From Paludibacter sp. (GTDB lineage: Bacteria > Bacteroidota > Bacteroidia > Bacteroidales > Paludibacteraceae): 64,000 bases of DNA. Below, piece by piece: positions 15,889-24,455 of this stretch. The DNA lies in NCBI GenBank assembly GCA_028710415.1, contig JAQTUE010000002.1, positions 1 to 64,000 of the forward strand, read 5' to 3'. The translations under genes were made by a program, and so were the position numbers. The stretch's first letter is position 1. Every line of letters begins with the position of its first letter. The notes beneath the pieces are model-generated. The model was not told the origin of the DNA. It saw only the letters and a program-made list of their open reading frames with translations, and searched no databases.

Positions 15889-15937
15889 AAGGTTTTATTT
15901 AAAACTATTTTTTTTAATTAAAACTATTCTTTAATTT

Positions 15938-15967
15938 TGAGGCTTTATTTAAAGGCCTCTTTTTTTG
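15938..15967 (+). terminator. zwf-pgl terminator
   Basis: GAGGCTTT and AAAGGCCTC pair with a one-base bulge, followed by a run of seven or more T. Located 50 bases after the pgl stop and just before the next signal-peptide gene. Confidence 0.8.
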
Positions 15968-15996
15968 TGTATAAAACCATTCATTCTTATTTCTTC

Positions 15997-16647
15997 ATGA
16001 AAACTACCTATTTAAACTGCCTGACGGCATTTGTAATGCTGCTCTCTATTTCTTGCATAGCCCAGAAAACGGGAAAATCAGTTGCGGAACAATCCTTTTT
16101 TACGAAATCTGATGCTTCGAACTGGGTCTATGTGCTAAAAGATAAAAGTCTTGATGCCTCCAACGTTTTTAAAATGGATCAGGGTGTTTTAGTGGTAAGC
16201 GGTGAGTCAAGCGGCTACCTGCGTACCAAAAAGAAGTATTCGGATTATGAACTGACTGTGGACTGGCGTTGGACAAAAGTCCTTGCAAACAGTGGCGTTT
16301 TGGTACATATCCAACAGAAGGATAGTGTTTGGCCGGTTTGTTACCAGGTACAACAAAAAGCAGGTGATGCAGGTGATATTATTTGCATGAACGGCTTGTG
16401 GGCAAAGGAATGCACTGACTCTGTCAAGTTTACAGTAAAGAAAATGGCAGCCTCCAACGAAAAACCCATGGGGGAATGGAATACAATAAAAGTAATCTGT
16501 AAGGATAAAACCATGAAAGTATTTGTAAATGGCGTGTTGCAGAATAATATCACGGGACTTACTGCTTCCAACGGATACATTGGTTTCCAGAATGAAGGTA
16601 AGCCTGTTGAATTTAAAAACTTAACTATTAAAACGAATCTTAAATAA
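15997..16647 (+). CDS. Secreted DUF1080 (3-keto-disaccharide hydrolase) protein
   Basis: 216 residues from the ATG at 15997; the in-frame ATG at 15937 overlaps the terminator and precedes the signal peptide, so it is rejected. Signal peptide 1-24 (LTAFVMLLSISCIA). The mature protein is one concanavalin-like beta-sandwich of the DUF1080 family: YLRTKKKYSDYELTVDWRW, SGVLVHIQQKDSVWP, WNTIKVICKDKTMKVFVNG and YIGFQNEGKPVEFKNLTIK. Some DUF1080 proteins hydrolyse 3-keto-glucosides; here the substrate is unknown. Ten bases separate it from the next gene. Confidence 0.85.
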   Translation: MKTTYLNCLTAFVMLLSISCIAQKTGKSVAEQSFFTKSDASNWVYVLKDKSLDASNVFKMDQGVLVVSGESSGYLRTKKKYSDYELTVDWRWTKVLANSGVLVHIQQKDSVWPVCYQVQQKAGDAGDIICMNGLWAKECTDSVKFTVKKMAASNEKPMGEWNTIKVICKDKTMKVFVNGVLQNNITGLTASNGYIGFQNEGKPVEFKNLTIKTNLK

Positions 16648-16657
16648 AATACAAATA

Positions 16658-17932
16658 ATGAATAAGATGATTAACAGGTTATTAATGACACTCCTGGGAT
16701 TGAGTTTTTCCATGATGGTACTTTCGCAAGAGAATTTCGTTTCAGGATATATTATTAAAATAAACGGTGATACATTAAAAGGATTTGTTGATTATCGCAA
16801 CTGGGCTAAAAACCCAACTCAGATTCGCTTCAAAGAAGGTTCATCTTCTGAAATAATGAAATATAAGCCTACACAGATTAGTGCTTTTGGGGCATTGGAC
16901 GAAATTTATAAAAGTGCCATTGTAAAGGTAGACAGCAGCAATACAAAAGAAAGGATAAGTATTTCTCCTGCATTCGAATTCAGGACTGATACTGTATTCC
17001 TTCAAACCCTTTTCCAGGGATCAAAAAGCCTGTATTATTACAAGGACAGGTATGACCAGATGAACTTTTATATATTCAATAACTCGCAATATGAACTGTT
17101 AGAATTCAAGAAATATATTCGCAGAGACAAAGACCAGCATGAATTTCAGGGGATGAACATGCGGTTTGTAGGCCAATTGCGTTTGTATTTCCAGGATTGC
17201 CCGGGTGTTGAAACTATGCTAAAAGATCTTGCCTACGACAATAAAAGCCTGCAAAAAGTGTATCAGTATTATTATGATAAAACTCAAACCAGGACTCATA
17301 TGAGTAGGACAAATGAAAAAATCCGTACAGAATTTGGGGTAGTAGGTGGGGCTGGTTTGATTCATTTAAAGTTTACATCCGGAGCTACAAGTCAAACCTT
17401 TGATTACCTGACCAAAGCAACATTCAAAAACAATTTAAGCCTTGCAGGAGGTCTATTTATGAACGTTGTCATTCCAAGGAACAACGGTAAATGGTCGATA
17501 TACAATGAATTGTATTTTAGCTCAGATATTAGCTCCGGTCAGTATACGAATTTTAATAATGCAGAATGCTATCAAAAACATGAAATGAATATCGGAGCAT
17601 ATTATGTAAAAATAAATAATATGGTTCGTTTTAAATATCCGGTATCAAAGTGGTTTTGTTTTGTGAATGCAGGAATTTCAAATGGATTAGCACTTAAAGT
17701 AATAAATACTGATCATCAGGAAGACCGGTTTTACACGCAAAATACTATCACGGATGTGAAAGCTTTGGATGATACCGAGAATCTTGAACAAGGATTATTG
17801 TTTGGATTTGGAGTTATTAATCATAAAATATCTATGGAAATAAGGTACGAAGGTGGAACAGGAATGTCCGCATATCCTTTGTTGTCATCAAATGCCCAAA
17901 GGTTTAGTTTACTCGTAGGGTATAAATTTTAA
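16658..17932 (+). CDS. Predicted outer-membrane protein, unknown
   Basis: 424 residues. Signal peptide 1-25 (MTLLGLSFSMMVLS, cleavage near QENFV). Residues about 28-200 form a soluble N-terminal part starting with SGYIIKINGDTLKGFVDYRN, a pattern shared by many uncharacterised Bacteroidota exported proteins. From about residue 226 amphipathic strands alternate (FGVVGGAGLIHLKF, NNGKWSIYNELYFSS, HKISMEIRYEGGTG) and the chain ends in Phe (FSLLVGYKF), as expected for a small beta-barrel of the PorT/OMP_b-brl type. Function unknown. It lies between the DUF1080 gene and the HAD gene with 10-base gaps, suggesting one transcript. Confidence 0.75.
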   Translation: MNKMINRLLMTLLGLSFSMMVLSQENFVSGYIIKINGDTLKGFVDYRNWAKNPTQIRFKEGSSSEIMKYKPTQISAFGALDEIYKSAIVKVDSSNTKERISISPAFEFRTDTVFLQTLFQGSKSLYYYKDRYDQMNFYIFNNSQYELLEFKKYIRRDKDQHEFQGMNMRFVGQLRLYFQDCPGVETMLKDLAYDNKSLQKVYQYYYDKTQTRTHMSRTNEKIRTEFGVVGGAGLIHLKFTSGATSQTFDYLTKATFKNNLSLAGGLFMNVVIPRNNGKWSIYNELYFSSDISSGQYTNFNNAECYQKHEMNIGAYYVKINNMVRFKYPVSKWFCFVNAGISNGLALKVINTDHQEDRFYTQNTITDVKALDDTENLEQGLLFGFGVINHKISMEIRYEGGTGMSAYPLLSSNAQRFSLLVGYKF

Positions 17933-17942
17933 TTGGATTATA

Positions 17943-18593
17943 ATGAAGCTTAAAGGTGCAATTTTTGATTTCAATGGTACGATTTTCTGGGACACTGCCT
18001 TACATGACCGGGCATTTGATATTTTCCTCGAAAAACATGGGGTTCAACTGACCGATGAGGAAAAACGTGTCAAGATTCATGGTCAAATGAATCCTGACAT
18101 TATGTGTAATATCTTTGGGGATAAGTTGACCGAACAGCAGATACAGGATTATTCCCAGGATAAAGAACTGATCTATCGTCAACTCAGTCTTAACGACCTG
18201 GAATTTGCCCCGGGTGCCGAAGCGTTGTTTGACTTCTTTAAAATCAATGGAATACCTTTCACCATTGCTTCTTCGTCAGGTATTGAGAATATCAGCTTTT
18301 ACTTTGCCAATATGCAGCTGGATCGTTGGTTCAGCCTGGATAAAGTGGTGTATAACAATGGAACTTTTCGTGGGAAGCCTCATCCGGATGTGTTTCTGGA
18401 AGCGGCAAAGAAGCTTGGACTAAAACCCGAAGAATCCGTTATTTTTGAAGATTCTAAAGCAGGCATTGTAGCTGCTGAGCGTGCCGGTGCCGGTAAAATA
18501 TACATTGTGAATTCGTATGGGGAAGACTATTCAGGTTTCACGCATGAGATCATTACGAATTTCGATCAAGTGGACCGTCAATTATTTGTTTAG
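17943..18593 (+). CDS. HAD-superfamily phosphatase with DxN motif
   Basis: 216 residues, subfamily IA, beta-phosphoglucomutase/phosphatase-like. Motif I reads FDFNGT (Asp9, Asn11): the nucleophile is present, but the second Asp, normally the acid/base residue, is Asn. Motif II is TIASSSGIENI, motif III GKPHPDVF (Lys at about 141), motif IV FEDSKAGIVAA. A helical cap lies at about 17-85. It may still be active, as some HAD groups carry DxN, or be slower. The stop overlaps the convergent receptor gene by four bases. Confidence 0.85.
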   Translation: MKLKGAIFDFNGTIFWDTALHDRAFDIFLEKHGVQLTDEEKRVKIHGQMNPDIMCNIFGDKLTEQQIQDYSQDKELIYRQLSLNDLEFAPGAEALFDFFKINGIPFTIASSSGIENISFYFANMQLDRWFSLDKVVYNNGTFRGKPHPDVFLEAAKKLGLKPEESVIFEDSKAGIVAAERAGAGKIYIVNSYGEDYSGFTHEIITNFDQVDRQLFV

Positions 18594-20641
18594 AATTTAA
18601 GGGATACAGTTGCCCGGAATGATCGGCCCGGCATGGGAAACCATTTCACAATCTCATAATTTGAATCCAGCAGGTTCAGCACTTCCAGGTTGATATGCAC
18701 CAATTGGTTTTTCAGTTGAATGCTCCGGTTTATGGAAATGCTGTGGTCAAAATAGGCAGGCAGGCGGTTTTCACTGTAGTTCTGCTTCACGGCATACCGG
18801 TGACCCGACCACAAGAGTGAGTAGGAAATGTTAACCCAGGGTGTTTCAATTCCTGCTTTCCCCGAGCCTGACACTCTGGGCGTATATGGAAGCTGGTTAT
18901 TATAATCCCCATCAGTTGGGTTGGTTACATTCAATGCCCGTTGGTAGGTATAATTCGTTCCAAGCAAAATACCTATCTTCTTACAGGGTTGCAAAGTCGT
19001 TTCGGCAGTCAGATCCAGCCCATCAATAGCCACCTTGCCAAAATTCATTACCGTCCACGAAAAAGTATCCTTGTTCGGGTACGCTACTATTTTATCTGTT
19101 ACATCATTGTGATAACCATCGATGGTCAGTTTCAGCAGGGGCAGCCACGTGCTGATGGATAGGTTGTAGGTCAGCCCCAGGTTGTATTGGTTTGCTTTCT
19201 CAGGTTTCAAATCCCGGTTGCCTACCTGCGAATAGTACAGGTCATTGAATGACGGCAAACGGAAAATGTTCTTATAAAATACCCTTACCCTGATATCCTG
19301 ATCTGCAAAAGGCTTGACAGACAAACTGACTGAAGGCGATAACTTACTAGATTCAACAGCAGGCTTCCCGTTTTTTACGGTTTCATGCACCAGGGTCGAC
19401 AATACACTCGCTGTTGCCAGTACCTGGTTGGTGACATATTTCCCGGCAAGTACCGAAAGCCAGGAATACCGGGTTGGATAGGCAAAGCCGGAAGCATCGG
19501 ATGTCAACGTAGAGACTGCTCCATCGGTTGAGGCTGAAAAAGATAAATTATTCAGTGCCCTGTACAGAACGGATGCTGAACCGTAATACTCCGTTTGCAG
19601 GTAAGTGCTTTCCTGTTTGCCATCAATATTCAGAAAAGTAGGATCTACATAATGCATGTAGCCGCTGTTATATTTCGCGTTTGCCTGAAATGCCAGGAAC
19701 CTGGAAAATTCCTTTTCATAATGCGCCTGGGTGAAAAAGGTATTGTCGCTGATCCGCTGTTTTGATGAGTTTTCAGGGTTATAGAGGATAGTAGGCCCCG
19801 GCAATCCCCGTTCCGACTGGTAATAATAACTTTTCAGATATCCATTTTCATGATCCGAAAAGGTCGCATACAAGGCTCCTTCAAGTCGAAGGTTGTGCAC
19901 ATCGGTGTTCTGCCTGATCTCATTTGTGGTCAGGTCTTTTGCCGAATTTCCATAATGCAGTACATAGGGATATTTCCCATCAGCCGATAACCATTCCCCG
20001 CTCAAAGAGGCAGATAGTTTAGGATTCAGTTTCCCTTCCAGCCACAGCGAAGGGTTCAGTAAACCAAAAGATCCCGCCTTCATGGATACTTTTCCATTGA
20101 TGAGTTTATTCCCGGTAAATTCAGGCGATAAGGTCCGGATATTCAGGATAGAGGCGGATGCAAACAGCCTGGCAGGTTGGAATATGTTGTCGCTTTGCCC
20201 GCTGTTGAGTGAGATCATATCCACATTGTCCAGTGAAAAGCGGCCCAGGTCAATTTGCCCTGTCTGGCAGTCGGTCAGGGTGATGCCATCATAGCTCACC
20301 CCGGTGTGGTTGCCTCCCAGGCTGCGGACAGAAATTGTTTTAAGTCCTCCTATACCGCCATAATCTTTCACAGTTACCCCCGAAAAATACTTCACGGCAT
20401 CCGATACCTGCAATACGTTCAGCCCTTCAATGCTTTTGGAATTTAAAATTTGTAGCGGGGTGGTGGAGCGTACTTCCGAAGTCAGGTACTTTTCGGTAAC
20501 CGTTACTTCGCGGATGGTGTGGGTCTTGGTTGAATCGGCAGGCAAATCATTTTCGGCCACCAACATTGATGGCAGGAATAACAACCACAACAGTGACTGC
20601 ACCCTGAAAAACCTGAACTGGTGTAACGAAATAACCGGCAT
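18590..20641 (-). CDS. BtuB-like TonB-dependent receptor
   Basis: 683 residues on the minus strand. Signal peptide of about 28 residues (LLWLLFLPSMLVA), then the TonB box region (TIREVTVTEKY), plug domain (about 50-170: VLQVSDAVKYFSGVTVKDYG, TISVRSLGGNHTGVSYDG) and a 22-strand-type barrel to the terminal Phe (RATVSLKF). The gene lies downstream of a cobalamin riboswitch reading the same way (20945-21125), so a cobalamin or corrinoid ligand is the best inference. The 300-base leader between riboswitch and start contains an inverted-repeat element (20684-20826). No BtuCDF genes are adjacent. Confidence 0.85.
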   Translation of the reverse strand: MPVISLHQFRFFRVQSLLWLLFLPSMLVAENDLPADSTKTHTIREVTVTEKYLTSEVRSTTPLQILNSKSIEGLNVLQVSDAVKYFSGVTVKDYGGIGGLKTISVRSLGGNHTGVSYDGITLTDCQTGQIDLGRFSLDNVDMISLNSGQSDNIFQPARLFASASILNIRTLSPEFTGNKLINGKVSMKAGSFGLLNPSLWLEGKLNPKLSASLSGEWLSADGKYPYVLHYGNSAKDLTTNEIRQNTDVHNLRLEGALYATFSDHENGYLKSYYYQSERGLPGPTILYNPENSSKQRISDNTFFTQAHYEKEFSRFLAFQANAKYNSGYMHYVDPTFLNIDGKQESTYLQTEYYGSASVLYRALNNLSFSASTDGAVSTLTSDASGFAYPTRYSWLSVLAGKYVTNQVLATASVLSTLVHETVKNGKPAVESSKLSPSVSLSVKPFADQDIRVRVFYKNIFRLPSFNDLYYSQVGNRDLKPEKANQYNLGLTYNLSISTWLPLLKLTIDGYHNDVTDKIVAYPNKDTFSWTVMNFGKVAIDGLDLTAETTLQPCKKIGILLGTNYTYQRALNVTNPTDGDYNNQLPYTPRVSGSGKAGIETPWVNISYSLLWSGHRYAVKQNYSENRLPAYFDHSISINRSIQLKNQLVHINLEVLNLLDSNYEIVKWFPMPGRSFRATVSLKF

Positions 20642-20683
20642 ACAATCTATTTGTATAATTCTACTTTAACTAAATAAAGACCA

Positions 20684-20826
20684 AACCACAATAGGCACAA
20701 TAGGACACAATAAAAATAATGATTTCTGAGATTTTGCAAATTATCTAATCTTAAAATACCGTTAGATAGCTGACTATTGTGTTCTTTCTTAAATTGTTTT
20801 TGTGTCCTATTGTGTCTATTGTGGTT
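20684..20826. repeat. AACCACAATAG element, copy 1
   Basis: 143 bp with long terminal inverted repeats: the left arm AACCACAATAGGCACAATAG continues into GACACAATA and the right arm is its near-perfect complement (CTATTGTGTCTATTGTGGTT). The interior is AT-rich and noncoding. Related copies lie at 33879, 34270 and 35831. This one sits in the leader between the riboswitch and the receptor start. Confidence 0.85.
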
Positions 20827-20944
20827 AGAATTAATTGTTTTGTATTAATTTACCCAACTAGCTTGCAGGAAAAGAAAAATCAACAAAGCAACAAGGTGCA
20901 GTATTGGTTTTTAGCTCTGTCCTCGAAAGCATTAAAAACGTTGA

Positions 20945-21125
20945 TCACATGGCAGGTCTTCTGACTTACTCTGTTTTTGAACGCCTTCCCATTGGCCTTG
21001 ATAACCAACAGTGGCAAAAGTAGTGTTCAAAACTTTTCCGAGTTTACAGCAGCGGGACTGTTGCCGAATTTCACGGCATTCCCTTTTAATCGCTTTCCGC
21101 GTACTACGAATGAGCGAACCAATGC
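20945..21125 (-). promoter_or_regulatory. Cobalamin riboswitch
   Basis: Read on the minus strand, the region contains the conserved cobalamin (B12) aptamer blocks in order: AAAAGGGAATGCCGTGAAA, TTCGGCAACAGTCCCGCTGC, TGTAA, the B12 box GCCACTG, GGGAAGGCG, and AGTAAGTCAGAAGACCTGCC. A -7 promoter box lies just upstream (21130-21138). It should repress the BtuB-like receptor when adenosylcobalamin or another corrinoid is abundant. The leader after the aptamer is unusually long (about 300 bases) because of an inserted repeat element. Confidence 0.92.
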
Positions 21126-21129
21126 AGGT

Positions 21130-21138
21130 GCAAAGATA
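21130..21138 (-). promoter_or_regulatory. Promoter of riboswitch-receptor unit (-7 box)
   Basis: TATCTTTGC on the minus strand, an exact match to the Bacteroidota -7 consensus TAnnTTTG, immediately before the cobalamin aptamer. Confidence 0.75.
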
Positions 21139-21360
21139 GAGGAAAATACTCTGATTTGAAAATAAGAGATTTACACTACTTACAATATTAACTGTAAACG
21201 GACATTGTTGCATGCTGAAAATCAAGATCAACGGATTTTTTCAGGTAACTCGTTTTGAAATACAAATTCCATTTTCAATTCGACTTTTCAGCTCTTCCTT
21301 TGTTTTTTTATTCAGGATGGGTTCAATTTATGTATAAAGGGGATTTCGAGGGAGTATAGA

Positions 21361-21438
21361 GGGGGTTCCGAGGGGGTTTCGAGGGCCGGGGCCCTCGGAA
21401 CCCCCAGCCAACCCCCAGCCAACCCCCTCGGAACCCCC
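21361..21438. repeat. Nested GC-rich palindromes
   Basis: GGGGGTTCCGAGGGGG (21361-21376) is the exact reverse complement of CCCCCTCGGAACCCCC (21423-21438). Inside it, 21372-21405 forms a second near-perfect palindrome around GAGGGCCGGGGCCCTC. Two CCAACCCCCAG-type direct repeats fill the right side. The island is very GC-rich in an AT-rich gap. No T-run follows, so it is not a plain terminator. Confidence 0.75.
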
Positions 21439-21588
21439 AGGCAACCTAAAACAAATGAAAGCGATTTTCAAACCAAAAACCACACAAAAGACTGATTTTT
21501 TATTCGATTGTGGTATGTTTATCGTCATGGAGAATCAATGACATTATATTAATCCGGTCAGTTAGTATATTTTCAAATTGAAATTTCG

Positions 21589-21597
21589 TATCTTTGT
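21589..21597 (+). promoter_or_regulatory. Promoter of TerB-DnaJ gene (-7 box)
   Basis: TATCTTTGT matches TAnnTTTG and lies 30 bases before the start codon at 21628. No exact TTTG -33 box is seen at the usual distance. Confidence 0.6.
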
Positions 21598-21627
21598 CGG
21601 CTTAAAATCATTTCAAATAAAGTCTTT

Positions 21628-22362
21628 ATGGGTAGTTTCGGAAAATGGATCGGTGGTGGCCTGGGTTGGGCTTTTGGAGGACCGGTTGGCGCATTGATAG
21701 GTTATGCAGTGGGATCTATGATTGATGGGGCTCAGTTTTCCGGTATGACATCTTCCATCAATACAAATCGTACTACGGAAGGCGATTTCAAGATGAGCCT
21801 GTTGGTGTTGATGGCCTGTATCATGAAAGCGGATGGGCATGTGGATAAGGCTGAACTGGCGGTGGTGAAGAAGTTCTTAGTGACCAACTTCGGGGAACAG
21901 GGTGCATTGGATGCTTTGCAAATCCTTAAAAACCTGTTGGACCAAAATATCAATGAATCGGAAGTAGCGATGCAGATAAGCCAGAATTTGAATTACTCTT
22001 CCAAACTGGAATTGCTTCATTTGCTGTTTAATATAGCGTATGCCGATGGGGAAGTAGTTGCTTCGGAAATGGCAACTATTCAACGGATTGCAAATATATT
22101 TCGTATCGACCGCCTTGATTTTGAATCGGTGAAAGCTCCTTATATGAAACTTGTTGACTGTGACTGGGCTTACAAATCATTGGAAATTGAACCAACAGCA
22201 TCGAATGATGATATAAAGAAAGCCTATCGGAATATGGCCAAGAAATATCACCCGGATAAAGTAAATGATTTGGGTGAAGATGTGAAGAAATCTGCAACGG
22301 AGAAGTTCCGTTCGGTGAATGAAGCCTATGAGAATTTGAAAAAACAAAGAGGAATCGCTTGA
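21628..22362 (+). CDS. DjlA-like TerB/DnaJ co-chaperone
   Basis: 244 residues. The Gly-rich N-terminus (FGKWIGGGLGWAFGGPVGAL) is a membrane-associating segment as in DjlA. Residues about 50-165 form a TerB-like helical domain (LLVLMACIMKADGHVDKAEL, IAYADGEVVASEMATIQRIA, the two D-G-x-(V/I) acidic motifs). Residues about 172-240 form a J domain (YKSLEIEPTASNDDIKKAYR) with the HPD tripeptide near 208. The J domain would stimulate DnaK ATPase. Transcribed alone from the -7 box at 21589. Confidence 0.88.
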   Translation: MGSFGKWIGGGLGWAFGGPVGALIGYAVGSMIDGAQFSGMTSSINTNRTTEGDFKMSLLVLMACIMKADGHVDKAELAVVKKFLVTNFGEQGALDALQILKNLLDQNINESEVAMQISQNLNYSSKLELLHLLFNIAYADGEVVASEMATIQRIANIFRIDRLDFESVKAPYMKLVDCDWAYKSLEIEPTASNDDIKKAYRNMAKKYHPDKVNDLGEDVKKSATEKFRSVNEAYENLKKQRGIA

Positions 22363-22562
22363 AGAAGGAGTAAGAGGTAAGGAATTAGTAGGTAGTAAGT
22401 AGTAGGTAGCAAGAAAATACAGGCAGTAATTATTAAAATTCAAGTTCTTTATATCCAATGAAGTTGATAAAAATTTGAAAAGCAAAGAGGAATAGATAAA
22501 TATTTACGTATTAGTATATAAGAAACTAATAGATAATGATTTATTCTTAAATTTGACTTTAA

Positions 22563-22640
22563 ATTATCATGATATATCGAACCAACACTTCGGATTATCA
22601 TGATATTTCGAACCATCACTTCGGATTATCATGAAACTTT
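22563..22640. repeat. 31-bp tandem repeat
   Basis: Three starts of ATTATCATGATAT at 22563, 22594 and a partial at 22625, exact period 31, with the linker CGAACCA-CACTTCGG. Each unit contains the palindrome ATCATGAT. Located 80 bases upstream of cysS. The remainder of 22363-22717 is a low-complexity GGTAGTAAG-type stretch (22364-22410) and AT-rich DNA. Confidence 0.8.
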
Positions 22641-22717
22641 ATAAGAGATAAATTAGAATTTTGCCAGGTAGGTAATAACAAAATAGAGTTCAACTAAACT
22701 TATACTAAATTTTTGTA

Positions 22718-24193
22718 ATGGAAATTATGGAAAACAAATTACATATTTACAATACCTTAAGCCGCAAGAAAGAATTGTTTGTACCGATTCATACCCCTAA
22801 TGTGGGCATGTACGTCTGCGGACCGACGGTTTATGGGGATGCCCACCTGGGTCATGCCCGCCCGGCTATCACCTTTGATATCCTGTTTCGCTACCTGCTT
22901 CATTTGGGATATAAAGTACGGTATGTACGCAATATCACAGATGTTGGGCATTTGGAAAATGATGCTGACAGTGGCGAGGATAAGATAGCCAAGAAGGCAA
23001 GGCTGGATGAACTGGAACCAATGGAAGTTGTGCAATACTATACCAACCGCTACCACAAAGCCATGGAAGCGTTGAATGTGTTACCACCAAGCATAGAGCC
23101 CCATGCTTCGGGACATATCATGGAGCAAATTGACTTTGTACAGAAAATACTGGATGCCGGCTTTGCGTATGAAAGTGAAGGTTCGGTCTATTTTGATGTA
23201 GAGAAATATAACAAGAAATATAATTACGGGAAACTCTCAGGACGTAATATCGAGGATATGCTGGAATCCACCCGCGAACTGGATGGACAAAGTGAGAAAC
23301 GCCGCAGTGTGGATTTTGCCTTGTGGAAAAAAGCATCCCCGGAACATATCATGCGCTGGAAAGCGCCGTGGAGTGTCGGATTTCCGGGATGGCACATGGA
23401 ATGCTCGGCCATGGGTACCAAATACCTGGGCGAACAGTTTGATATTCATGGGGGTGGAATGGACCTGATGTTCCCACACCATGAATGCGAAATAGCACAG
23501 TCGACAGCGGCCCTTGGAAAAGAAACCGTAAAATACTGGATGCATAACAACATGATTACCATCAACGGACAGAAGATGGGAAAATCACTGGGGAATTTTA
23601 TAAATCTGGAAGAGTTCTTTACAGGAAGCCATGCCTTGTTGACACAGGCATTCAGCCCGATGACCGTACGGTTCTTTATCCTGCAGGCACATTACCGCAG
23701 TACTGTGGATTTCAGCTCGGAAGCATTACAGGCCTCTGAAAAAGGATTGAGCCGGTTGATGGAAGGATATGCACGATTGCAAAAACTAAGCGCATCGGCT
23801 ACTTCGTCGGTTGAAATAGCCGGACTACGTACGAAATGCGAGGATGCCATGTTGGATGACCTGAATACGCCGATTGTGATATCTCATTTATTTGATGCCC
23901 TGAAAGCAATCAACCTGGTGCATGATGGCAAAGAAACCCTGACAGAAAGTGATATTGCAGAACTGAAAGAGGTCTTTGCACTCTTTGTGGAGGATATCCT
24001 GGGATTGGTTTCCGAAGATGAAGCCTCTACAGGGAATGAAGCTTACAAAAAAGCCATTGACCTGTTACTGAACATGCGTCTGGATGCCAAGAAGAATAAA
24101 GACTGGGCAACCAGCGACAAAATACGAAATGAACTCACGGCTCTGGGATTTGAGATAAAAGATACCAAGGACGGGTTTGAGTGGAAGATTTAA
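22718..24193 (+). CDS. cysS: Cysteinyl-tRNA synthetase
   Basis: 491 residues; an alternative ATG lies three codons in. Class I synthetase charging tRNA-Cys. The zinc-site Cys34 is in [20 protein letters not shown], with the HIGH motif as HLGH (43-46). Further zinc ligands are in GWHMECSAM and [15 protein letters not shown]. The KMSKS loop reads KMGKS near residue 286. A C-terminal helical anticodon domain follows (about 355-491), ending [17 protein letters not shown]. Complete and normal length. Transcribed alone. Confidence 0.95.
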   Translation: MEIMENKLHIYNTLSRKKELFVPIHTPNVGMYVCGPTVYGDAHLGHARPAITFDILFRYLLHLGYKVRYVRNITDVGHLENDADSGEDKIAKKARLDELEPMEVVQYYTNRYHKAMEALNVLPPSIEPHASGHIMEQIDFVQKILDAGFAYESEGSVYFDVEKYNKKYNYGKLSGRNIEDMLESTRELDGQSEKRRSVDFALWKKASPEHIMRWKAPWSVGFPGWHMECSAMGTKYLGEQFDIHGGGMDLMFPHHECEIAQSTAALGKETVKYWMHNNMITINGQKMGKSLGNFINLEEFFTGSHALLTQAFSPMTVRFFILQAHYRSTVDFSSEALQASEKGLSRLMEGYARLQKLSASATSSVEIAGLRTKCEDAMLDDLNTPIVISHLFDALKAINLVHDGKETLTESDIAELKEVFALFVEDILGLVSEDEASTGNEAYKKAIDLLLNMRLDAKKNKDWATSDKIRNELTALGFEIKDTKDGFEWKI

Positions 24194-24275
24194 GAGGGAA
24201 GTTTGAAGAGTTTGGAGTTTGAAAGGTTTGAAAGGTTTCGCGTTCCGTGTTCCGTGTTCCGCGTTGTTGGAGAAT
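24194..24275. repeat. Low-complexity word repeats
   Basis: Repeats of GTTTGAAAGGTTTGAAAGG followed by TTCCGTGTTCCGTGTTCCGC. The same two word types occur, reverse-complemented, inside the rluF coding sequence (about 60075-60130), and relatives lie at 25316-25340, 39990-40030 and 59140-59235. Confidence 0.7.
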
Positions 24276-24311
24276 GAAGTATTCAGCTTTTAATAACAGC
24301 TTTAGGAGAAT

Positions 24312-24344
24312 AACCTGACATAGTCGAAGACATGTCAGCGTTAA
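24312..24344. repeat. Short palindromic repeat AACCTGACAT...
   Basis: CTGACATaGTCGAAGACATGTCAG with flanks AAC and CGTTAA forms a small hairpin (CTGACAT/ATGTCAG, with GTC/GAC inside). The same 33-base sequence with one difference is found in inverted orientation at 63961-63993. Confidence 0.75.
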
Positions 24345-24455
24345 AAGTCTGAATTGTTTGAAATTAAGCAATCAAATAAAAATTAAGTTCCGATTTCAAT
24401 GTTTTCTATATCGTTAGTTTAAGATAGTATTATAATCTAATTTAATCTGACTTAC

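Noticed and set aside
15937-15996. Upstream start for the DUF1080 gene
   Set aside because: It lies inside the zwf-pgl terminator hairpin, and the signal peptide begins at 15997.
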